A stretch of DNA of 22,273 bases from JBBIRW01 sp037441565 (GTDB taxonomy: Bacteria; Desulfobacterota; JBBIRW01), in contig JBBIRW010000011.1 in assembly GCA_037441565.1 (NCBI GenBank), positions 1 to 22,273 of the forward strand. The letters run 5' to 3'. The translations under genes and the position numbers were made by a program. Positions within the stretch are counted from its first letter, which is position 1. Every line of letters begins with the position of its first letter. This document shows positions 16,528 through 22,273 of this stretch, piece by piece. The notes beneath the pieces were generated by a model, which made no database searches, was not told the origin of the DNA, and saw only the letters and a list, made by a program, of their open reading frames with translations.

Positions 16528-16556
16528 TTAAATCCTGTATTACCAGGGCCTATAAT
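16528..16556 (+). promoter_or_regulatory. Candidate promoter of the DCC/GalT-like operon
   Basis: A perfect TATAAT at 16551-16556 lies 17 bases after TTAAAT at 16528-16533, a weak -35 match. The predicted start near 16563 would give a leader of about 50 bases before the ATG at 16613. Confidence 0.35.
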
Positions 16557-16612
16557 ATCTTTGAAAGATGGAGAACTTAAGAGATCATAACCTATCAGGT
16601 AAGGAGGGAGTT

Positions 16613-17011
16613 ATGGAAAGAAGAGTTCTTCTGTTTTTCGATTCAAGATGCGGGATGTGCAGACTTTTTTCTGCTATCGTGGATTTCATTTCAAGGATGT
16701 CAGGAAAGAAGATCTTGATTCTCTCCATTCATGATAGGAAATGCAGAAGGTTTCTGGACCGAGAGTTTGGGCAGGGAATGGCGCCATTTTCCCTTTACTT
16801 TATCGATGGCGAAAGTATATACTGGGGAAAGAATGCATCGGTGAGGATTAGTGAATACCTCGGTTTTTCATACCACGTAGGGATGGTCTTTTATACAATT
16901 TATCCACTGCTCAATAAGCTTGCGAATTTAACGCGGAGATATAAGTGTGCAGGATGTGATACGAATGAATCAGGTCAAAGGAGACTGAAATATCAATCAT
17001 TGAGATTATAG
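16613..17011 (+). CDS. DCC (DUF393)-like thiol-disulfide oxidoreductase family protein
   Basis: The 132-residue protein starts like the DCC family: a short strand, then FFDSRCGMCRLF with a CxxC pair at Cys13 and Cys16, where the family usually reads YDGxCxxC. A GKNA motif near 72-75 matches the family's middle region, and the C-terminus adds a second CxxC (KCAGC, Cys112 and Cys115). Members are thioredoxin-like and thought to do thiol chemistry, but no substrate is established. AAGGAGGG precedes the ATG at 16613; an earlier ATG at 16568 lacks such a site. The GalT-like gene begins ten bases downstream, so the two are almost certainly co-transcribed. Confidence 0.7.
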   Translation: MERRVLLFFDSRCGMCRLFSAIVDFISRMSGKKILILSIHDRKCRRFLDREFGQGMAPFSLYFIDGESIYWGKNASVRISEYLGFSYHVGMVFYTIYPLLNKLANLTRRYKCAGCDTNESGQRRLKYQSLRL

Positions 17012-17021
17012 GAGGAGGTGG

Positions 17022-18056
17022 ATGGAATTTATATCTTCTACTGAAAAGGTTTACATGATCGGACCATCAGGTGAAAGAATTGAGCAGATTATAGAACACA
17101 GTGTTGATCCGCTGGATTCATCAGTTTGCACAATAAACAGCTTTCTGGGTGAGAAAGCCAGAACATTTCTTGGCAACGCTGATCTTGAGTTACTTAAGAG
17201 GCTCGAGGAAGAATCAAAGAGTGAATGTCCTTTCTGCACCGTGATGGAAAAAGGAACACGATTCTTGACTGAGTTTATTGAAAAAGGATATATAAGTGCC
17301 GGAAACTCCGTTGCGGTGCCTAATCTTTTTGCAAAGGCAGGTTTTGATGCGGTAATAGTTGTTAATTTTAAATGTCATAAGCTTTTTCCTTCGGAGATCG
17401 CAGGCAGTGACATTGCGAATGCTATAAAGGTGGGTATGGAGTTTATCATTAGGGCAAGAAGCCATGATCCTTTATCTATCCACCATGTGATGGGTATGAA
17501 TTTTCTTCATCCAGGTGGATCGAGCGTTCCTCATCCTCACTTTCAAGCCCAGGTAAGAAGAATTCCATATTCACGTATATCACGATTGGTAAATATCAGT
17601 AAAGACTATTACGATAAACATAAAAGAAGCTACTGGTCCGAATTGATTGAGAAAGAGAGATCGGAAGGAAAAAGATACATTGGCAAGATGGGCGATGTTC
17701 ATTGGCTTGTTCCCTTTGCACCATCCCATCAGAAGGAGGTCTGGGGTATTTATTTAGGTAAAGGTAGCTTTTTCGATGCCCCTTATGATGTGGCAGAAGA
17801 TTTTGGCAGTGGGATATCAAGGGTAATCTCCTTTTACGAAAAAGAAGGCCATTATGCATTTACATTCTCATTTCTTTCATCTCCTGAAGAGGGTTCAGGA
17901 GAGTTTTTTCCACTTCAAGTGAGACTTGCTGCAAGACCTGCTTTCAAGGCACTATACGCGAATTATGATACCTGGTTTCTCCCTAAGATGATAGGTGATG
18001 AGGTCCTTGTTGTATCTCCTGAAGAATATGCGGAAAGGCTCAGGGAGATATTTTAA
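17022..18056 (+). CDS. GalT-like nucleotidyltransferase (HIT superfamily)
   Basis: The 344-residue protein resembles galactose-1-phosphate uridylyltransferase. It has a metal-type CPFC pair (Cys69, Cys72), the active-site GGSSVPHPHFQ with HPHFQ at 171-175 (His173 as the expected nucleophile), and a C-terminal half with VHWLVPFAPSHQKEVWGI, as in the second GalT domain. Enzymes of this family move a nucleoside monophosphate between a sugar 1-phosphate and a nucleotide sugar, through a uridylyl- or adenylyl-histidine. The substrate here is not clear. No galK or galE is adjacent; a phosphofructokinase is on the other side of the divergent promoter. AGGAGGAGG precedes the ATG. The last four bases overlap the convergent cyclotransferase gene. 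Confidence 0.75.
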   Translation: MEFISSTEKVYMIGPSGERIEQIIEHSVDPLDSSVCTINSFLGEKARTFLGNADLELLKRLEEESKSECPFCTVMEKGTRFLTEFIEKGYISAGNSVAVPNLFAKAGFDAVIVVNFKCHKLFPSEIAGSDIANAIKVGMEFIIRARSHDPLSIHHVMGMNFLHPGGSSVPHPHFQAQVRRIPYSRISRLVNISKDYYDKHKRSYWSELIEKERSEGKRYIGKMGDVHWLVPFAPSHQKEVWGIYLGKGSFFDAPYDVAEDFGSGISRVISFYEKEGHYAFTFSFLSSPEEGSGEFFPLQVRLAARPAFKALYANYDTWFLPKMIGDEVLVVSPEEYAERLREIF

Positions 18057-18496
18057 AGGGTTTCTATCACTTCGAGTCTTCTAACATAAGATTCAGGAAG
18101 GATATCCCTTGCAACAATAAGGTTTTTGAGATATTTTTTTGATGGTTTAAGCCCATTTTTTATCTTATCAGGAGATGCTATATATGTTACGGCATCGAAA
18201 AGCTCTCCCTCTTCCGTTTCAACCTTGACTGTTATTCTTCTATAATGTTGCGGATGTCCTTCATACTCATCAAGCTTTAGGAGATCGAAGTCGGATATCT
18301 CATAAAGCACGCCTTCAACCGAACCTTTTTCATCAGGAATAATATTTGCAAAACCTTCTTCAGGATTTAATGATGAGGCTTTGTTGAATTTTAGTGTATA
18401 ACCCCTAAGGGTCGCATGAATCCTTTCGGTGAATTTAATACCTAACTCATACATCTTCCTCGGGTTCATATTTGAGCCGTATGCAAAATATTTCAT
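18053..18496 (-). CDS. Gamma-glutamylcyclotransferase (AIG2/GGCT-like) family protein
   Basis: Family members cut gamma-glutamyl amides, releasing 5-oxoproline and the free amine. The 147-residue protein shows the substrate-loop motif YGSN at 6-9 (FAYGSNMNP) and LDEYEG with Glu79, the place of the catalytic Glu98 of human GGCT (LDEQEG). It also has GSVEGVLYEI and a closing Lys-rich helix. It lies 34 bases downstream of the amidoligase gene on the same strand and is probably the second gene of that operon. This pairing suggests it releases or trims a gamma-glutamyl product made by the ligase, as BtrG does in butirosin synthesis; that analogy is inference. The ribosome binding site is weak (GTGAG). 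Confidence 0.85.
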   Translation of the reverse strand: MKYFAYGSNMNPRKMYELGIKFTERIHATLRGYTLKFNKASSLNPEEGFANIIPDEKGSVEGVLYEISDFDLLKLDEYEGHPQHYRRITVKVETEEGELFDAVTYIASPDKIKNGLKPSKKYLKNLIVARDILPESYVRRLEVIETL

Positions 18497-18530
18497 AACG
18501 GCTCACTTATTTATTTTTCTGATTTTTATT

Positions 18531-19700
18531 TTATTTCATTGAGATCCAATGGTCCAGATCAATGTCGGATACAATGATATTCCTCTCTCCTGCAATATCT
18601 TCCCTGAGCCTTTTGAGTTCTCTGAAATACCCATTAAGTTCTGCCTCTTCAATGCCAATAATCTCTGAGATCTCTCCGGGAGATGGGGGGATATGGTAGC
18701 TTATCTCCTTTCCATCGAGGAGAAGCTGAGAGAGCTTCTTTATTATGGTAAGGGTTATGGTTGCTATATGCTTTGAATAGAAAATAACTGATGGAAGGGT
18801 CCTATATTCAACACCATAGGGTTTTGTTCTGTAGGACTTTCTCTTTTTGAAGATTGACCTCGCCTTTCCTGAGAGTTCAACGAGATCTCCCATAAAATCA
18901 TCTATTAATTCGATCACCTTTTCTTCCGGGAAGAGATCAGTATTAATAAAGGGGTGCCCTATATGGATATGCCCACCGAGGGGATATTTATGTCCTGAAA
19001 CACAGGGAACTACATTTTTCTTTTCTGCCATTACATCATTGAGAAGCATCCATACCCTATCCACCACAATGCCTGGATTAATAGATGGCCTTGGTCTTAC
19101 CTCAAGCTGATTGCCAGATGTATCATGGCCTATCTCCCATCCCAGAGGGATTCTCAAGGACCGTGCAGTGGCAAAATCTCCCGAAGGGAAGAGGAGCTCA
19201 AATTCAGGATCGGTTCCGATTGTAACATCGATGATGCTTCTACAGTTTACCTTTGCGGGTCCTATCACTTCCAATATATCTGAGAGCATATCCATGATAA
19301 GGTCTATCTCTTTATGTTCAAGTCTATTCCTTTCATCTGATATAGAAAGCAAATTGCATTTGCGGATATAGTGGATTTTTGGGGTATTCCATGGATTTAA
19401 AGTTATGGAAACCTTTTCTGCCTCAGAGGGTGGTCTTCCTTCAAAGGAAGATTCACCATCAGAGAGAATTAATAAGCAATCTGAATCATGGATTATTGAA
19501 GATGGGATCTTACAGCAGACCATTATCGTGTTTTTTGGAAGCAGGGGTTCAACCAGAAAGGGTTGATGGAAGTCGATTCCATAGGTAACATGATCAAAAT
19601 ATTCTTTGAATTTCTCATATATTTCAATGAGATATGATTCAACAGCATCACACTTTGATATAATATTGAGGGTTTTTGCAGAAATTGTTTTTTTAAGCAT
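18531..19700 (-). CDS. Phage-type COOH-NH2 ligase (glutamine-synthetase-fold amidoligase)
   Basis: The 389-residue protein matches the conserved landmarks of the phiEco32-like 'COOH-NH2 ligase type 2' family, which is predicted to form amide bonds with ATP. These are TIGTDPEFEL (160-169; Asp164, Glu166), GHDTSGNQLEVRP (191-203; Asp193, Glu200, Arg202), PLGGHIHIG (240-248; His244, His246), a basic stretch around 281-291, and GVEYRTLPS (296-304; Glu298, Arg300). In this fold the Glu and His residues bind metal and ATP. Residues 1-150 form a separate part that I do not recognise. The gene has its own very strong promoter and is followed by a gamma-glutamylcyclotransferase. The family is known from phages and some bacteria, so a phage origin is possible, but base composition resembles the neighbours. 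The ribosome binding site is weak. Family likely; substrate unknown. Confidence 0.7.
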   Translation of the reverse strand: MLKKTISAKTLNIISKCDAVESYLIEIYEKFKEYFDHVTYGIDFHQPFLVEPLLPKNTIMVCCKIPSSIIHDSDCLLILSDGESSFEGRPPSEAEKVSITLNPWNTPKIHYIRKCNLLSISDERNRLEHKEIDLIMDMLSDILEVIGPAKVNCRSIIDVTIGTDPEFELLFPSGDFATARSLRIPLGWEIGHDTSGNQLEVRPRPSINPGIVVDRVWMLLNDVMAEKKNVVPCVSGHKYPLGGHIHIGHPFINTDLFPEEKVIELIDDFMGDLVELSGKARSIFKKRKSYRTKPYGVEYRTLPSVIFYSKHIATITLTIIKKLSQLLLDGKEISYHIPPSPGEISEIIGIEEAELNGYFRELKRLREDIAGERNIIVSDIDLDHWISMK

Positions 19701-19729
19701 GGATGCTCTTGCGAGAAGGTAAATTGCCG

Positions 19730-19741
19730 GTAAGGCCTTAC
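19730..19741. promoter_or_regulatory. 12-base palindrome over the amidoligase transcription start (possible operator)
   Basis: GTAAGGCCTTAC is a perfect palindrome lying two bases downstream of the -10 box and covering the predicted start point near 19737. That is a typical repressor position. It may also be chance; no regulator gene is adjacent. Confidence 0.35.
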
Positions 19742-19743
19742 AT

Positions 19744-19771
19744 ATTATATGATTTTATTAAAGCATGTCAA
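19744..19771 (-). promoter_or_regulatory. Consensus sigma-70 promoter of the amidoligase-cyclotransferase operon
   Basis: On the minus strand TTGACA (19771-19766) and TATAAT (19749-19744) are both perfect, with a 16-base spacer. The predicted start near 19737 leaves a leader of about 37 bases before the ATG at 19700. Just upstream of the -35 lies TTAAC-N5-GTTAA (19778-19792), partly overlapped by TAATGCATTA (19790-19799), further dyads of unknown role. Confidence 0.75.
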
Positions 19772-19847
19772 TAGAAATTAACCAGAAGTTAATGCATTAT
19801 AACTAATCGAGAGGAAAGAGTGATTTTTATAGAGATAGCCAAAACTG

Positions 19848-21118
19848 CTAATCTGCTGAATCCTTCCTGAGGAGATAAATCCTGTCTCCATTGAGGAAGA
19901 AGCTACCAGCAGGCCTCGTATTATCATATATCCTTCCCGAGCAGGAAATAACATAATCCCAGGATTTATTTGTATCAGGGGAGATAAGCACCTTTCCTGT
20001 GTAAATATCGATACATGCACAGATCGATTTATACCTTTTGCAATCGAATGCAATTGTTGCTTCCTTATCGATAATATCCACAATCTTTATTGCAGTATCC
20101 CTGGGTGCTCCTTTTCTCTTCTCTATGGCGGGTAGCCCATATAATCCATAAAGTGATCTTCCGATTATTGATACTATTATCAAAAGGTAAAGCGATCTCT
20201 GTATAATATGGTCCGATTTTATGATGATACCTGCAGAAACAACCGAAAGTAAGGGAAATATGGGGATTATATATCTTCCGTTACTTCCAGCGGAGAGGAG
20301 ATATGGGGTGTAGTTGATGATGAAGATGAGCATGATCAACCTGCTTTTTTCATCTAATGATATCTTTTTCTTTATCAGGAGGTAGATCAAAACAATGCTG
20401 GTAGGAAGTGTTTGTTTTACATTTAGAAGGGGATATTTTATAAGATGAAAGACAAATTTTGCTGCATCCTTTGACTCACTCACCCTTGAAAGGCTCTGCA
20501 TAAAAAGGGTATTTAAACATACGAAGGGATCATCCGTGCTAATGATCCAGGAAATGGGGATTATGATTGCAAGGAGTGAGGAGATCAAAAATGATGGGGT
20601 AATAAGTATATCGACCTTTTTTCTGTAGATGCAAATTATGAGATAGGTTAAGGCAAAAAAGCCAAAAGCGGGAAAGCCCTTTATCATGAAGGCGATCCCG
20701 CAGAGAATGGCGGAGATGAATATATAAAGCTTAGAATTTTTCTCAAACCCAAGATACTGAAAGATAATCATCAAAAAGATAAAGAATGTAAGTGTTGTGT
20801 CGATCTCACCGAGCCATCCATACCAGTAGAGGATATCGGAAAATGTAATGTAGTTAACTCATTCCATCCAAATATCTTTGAGGAGATTATTATAAACCAG
20901 CTGAAAAGGGGTGGCTTTTTATAATAATTTTCACTGAGGAATGTAGGTTGAAGATATGAGCCCCTTTTTGTCATTTCATAAGCGATGATCACCCTCCTGG
21001 GCTCTTCGAATCTGAGTGATAAGGTGGTGAGACCACAGAGGAGTGAGATAAATGCCAGGATAAAAAGGATCGATAGTAGCATGATTTTCCAATTTTCATT
21101 CATCCTTGTTATATACAA
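19848..21118 (-). pseudogene. ArnT/GT39-type membrane glycosyltransferase, disrupted by an internal deletion
   Basis: The N-terminal piece (21118 or ATG 21103 down to 20771) has a membrane segment and then FEEPRRVIIAYEM and YYKKPPLFSW, the marks of polyprenyl-phosphate-dependent GT39/ArnT enzymes that move sugars onto lipids or proteins outside the membrane. After NELTT near 20857 the family match stops. It resumes in another frame with SDILYWYGWLGEID, which joins the 308-residue multi-membrane C-terminal part ending at 19848. That second frame meets a TGA just upstream of the junction, so one missing base cannot repair the gene; some tens of residues around the second membrane segment appear lost. 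What remains would not make an intact enzyme. Confidence 0.8.
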
Positions 21119-21152
21119 ATATTTTAAGGCTTATAACATAAAAAGAAAAACG

Positions 21153-21494
21153 AAATTGGGGGTCAGGTCTTGCAATATCACATTTTATTCCTCCGCTTCT
21201 ACCATCTTAATAGGTTTGCTAATTGTAGTATGAAGCACGCTAACAACTCACCTTTTTCTTTTAAATTATATTAACATTGAATATGTGACTCATAAAAAAG
21301 CCTTGTTTAGAAATTTCTTATCTTTATGTCAAAATATATCTTCTACTCATTCACCTTGATAAATCCCCTGTTTCACATTTCCTCTCGATGTTATGTTATA
21401 GACTGCTCTTTGAAGTTCTATTGGCAATAGCCTTGTCATGCCCAAATATAGCTCACATTTTGTTATGCTACATTGCAAGACTTGACCCCAATTT
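21153..21494. mobile_element. IS200/RAYT-associated inverted-repeat element remnant
   Basis: The ends are inverted copies of one sequence: AAATTGGGGGTCAGGTCTTG followed by CAAT at 21153-21176, and on the minus strand AAATTGGGGTCAAGTCTTG followed by CAAT from 21494 to 21472, differing by one base and one extra G. The roughly 295-base interior is AT-rich and holds only the first codons of a transposase (21347-21439). It looks like an internally deleted copy that could be moved only by a transposase made elsewhere. Confidence 0.7.
21347..21439 (-). pseudogene. N-terminal remnant of a Y1/RAYT transposase
   Basis: From ATG at 21439 the frame gives 30 residues, including MTRLLPIELQRAVYNITSRG and then NVKQGIY. 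RAYT (REP-associated tyrosine) transposases commonly begin with this kind of sequence (MxRPLRIEYPGAVYHVTSRGN). The frame ends at a stop after QGE, and the HUH and catalytic tyrosine regions are absent. It reads inward from the right-hand inverted repeat of the element. Confidence 0.7.
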
Positions 21495-21654
21495 GACCTG
21501 CCCTTCTGTGAAATCATATTTATATCATCCACTATACTTCGGGATGAGCTTATTTTAATAACATTATAGGGGAAATCATCAGGAAGAGATCTGCACCCCT
21601 GAGATCCCGGTGAAGATCTATATGTGGAAGGATGAGGGGAGATGGGAGACTGAA
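21495..21654. other. Intergenic stretch without a recognised gene
   Basis: Between the inverted-repeat element and the nitroreductase gene there is no recognised gene, RNA or terminator. A short plus-strand stretch from about 21565 is open and reads coding-like (PEIPVKIYMWKDEGRWETEL) but has no clear start or family and runs on through the antisense of the nitroreductase. It could be a gene fragment or chance. Confidence 0.4.
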
Positions 21655-22170
21655 CTAAATGGTCTTTATAACAACCTCATGGAAGCTCATTATGGCTTTG
21701 GATTCAGGTTCCTCATCAGGGTAACCTATCCCTATCATTGCAACTACCCTTAATTTATCAGATATATCAAGGACCTTTCTCACATAATCCTCCCTTTTCT
21801 GTGTATCGGGGAGATATACGGCACACCAGCATGTGCCAAGCCCAAGGCTGTGGGCCTCAAGCATAAGAAGCATTGCTGCACATGAGCAGTCCTCGATCCA
21901 GTGATTGGGGCTCCTTTTTTCATCCGCAAGAACAACTATCACAACGGGTGTATTCTGGAGAAACTCCGCATAGGGTTGTGTTCTGCTTAATTCCGATATC
22001 TTTTCCCTGTCCTTTACTATGACAAATAACCAGGGCTGGGAGTTTTTTGAAGACGGGGCATAACAGGCTGCCTCTATGCACCTTCTGATGAGATCCTCAC
22101 CGGGTATCTCCTTCTTAAACCTTCTTATGCTCCTTCTTGTTTTTATTATGTCCAATATATCGCCCTGCAT
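21655..22170 (-). CDS. Nitroreductase-family FMN oxidoreductase
   Basis: This family uses FMN and NAD(P)H to reduce nitro groups, quinones or other acceptors, usually as a dimer. The 171-residue protein has TRRSIRRFKK (11-20) for FMN phosphate binding, YAPSSKNSQPW (37-47), EDCSCAAMLLMLEAHSLGLG (93-112) and IGIGYPDEEP near 146-155. It is short compared with the classical 215-residue enzymes, in line with the compact subfamily common in anaerobes. GGGGGAACT precedes the ATG. It appears monocistronic, downstream of the tRNA gene on the same strand. The physiological substrate is not deducible. Confidence 0.92.
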   Translation of the reverse strand: MQGDILDIIKTRRSIRRFKKEIPGEDLIRRCIEAACYAPSSKNSQPWLFVIVKDREKISELSRTQPYAEFLQNTPVVIVVLADEKRSPNHWIEDCSCAAMLLMLEAHSLGLGTCWCAVYLPDTQKREDYVRKVLDISDKLRVVAMIGIGYPDEEPESKAIMSFHEVVIKTI

Positions 22171-22228
22171 AGTTCCCCCTTTTTCAATGCTTAAGCCAAT
22201 AGATCCCTCTCCCCCCTGCCTTTTCCAA

Positions 22229-22273
22229 AGCCGGGGATGGGATTTGAACCCACAACCTGTGCATTACGAATGC
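22229..22273 (-). tRNA. tRNA-Thr (anticodon CGT), 3' part; 5' end outside window
   Basis: On the minus strand the visible part runs from inside the anticodon stem to the discriminator base. The loop is TTCGTAA with anticodon CGT (reads ACG, Thr), followed by 3' anticodon stem TGCAC, variable loop AGGTT, T-stem GTGGG/CCCAT around loop TTCAAAT, acceptor strand CCCCGGC and discriminator T. CCA is not encoded. The D-arm and 5' acceptor strand lie beyond the window. Confidence 0.9.

Noticed and set aside
20985..21233. Plus-strand 82-residue frame running from the glycosyltransferase pseudogene into the inverted-repeat element
   Set aside because: It crosses an element boundary, has no ribosome binding site and matches no family.
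1..22273. CRISPR arrays, rRNA genes, 4.5S RNA and known riboswitches
   Set aside because: No regularly spaced short repeats and no recognisable RNA signatures other than the tRNA at the end were seen by eye; a covariance-model scan was not possible.

Overview
The window looks like a chromosomal segment of a free-living, Gram-negative-type bacterium with a moderately AT-rich genome. Arginine is mostly AGG/AGA and ATA isoleucine codons are frequent, which can go with thermophily. Gene orders (ileS-lspA-lgt; ffh-rpsP-khpA-rimM-trmD-rplS-rnhB-yraN), a CIRCE-controlled groESL and IS200/RAYT-type repeat ends are compatible with a Nitrospirota, Desulfobacterota or Thermodesulfobacteria-like lineage. 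That placement is inference; no marker here fixes the phylum.

Layout: (1) 2-667, the 3' end of an NHL-repeat beta-propeller gene. (2) 694-7150, minus strand: a class A penicillin-binding protein (PBP1B-like), ileS, lspA and lgt, i.e. cell-wall synthesis, isoleucine charging and lipoprotein maturation. (3) 7228-10300, plus strand: a purine nucleoside / methylthio-nucleoside phosphorylase, then curved A-tract DNA, a promoter and a perfect CIRCE operator in front of groES-groEL, closed by a strong intrinsic terminator. (4) 10344-15429, plus strand: methylmalonyl-CoA epimerase, then a compact translation/secretion cluster: ffh, rpsP, khpA, rimM, trmD, rplS, rnhB, yraN. (5) 15431-18056: a convergent phosphofructokinase whose residues predict pyrophosphate use, then divergent from it a DCC-type thiol protein and a GalT-like HIT-superfamily nucleotidyltransferase. 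(6) 18053-19700, minus strand: a two-gene unit with a phage-type COOH-NH2 ligase (glutamine-synthetase-fold amidoligase) followed by a gamma-glutamylcyclotransferase, read from a promoter with both hexamers perfect. (7) 19848-22273: a decayed ArnT/GT39-type membrane glycosyltransferase, a roughly 340-bp inverted-repeat element with the first codons of a RAYT/IS200 transposase, a nitroreductase, and the 3' part of a tRNA-Thr(CGT).

Most of the window (2-4) is core housekeeping sequence. The accessory part (5-7) carries the interest. The amidoligase and cyclotransferase form a plausible write/erase pair: one enzyme makes an amide (possibly gamma-glutamyl) linkage and the other removes it. The substrate cannot be told from sequence. 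Around it lie a pseudogene and a mobile-element remnant, signs of a region that gains and loses genes.
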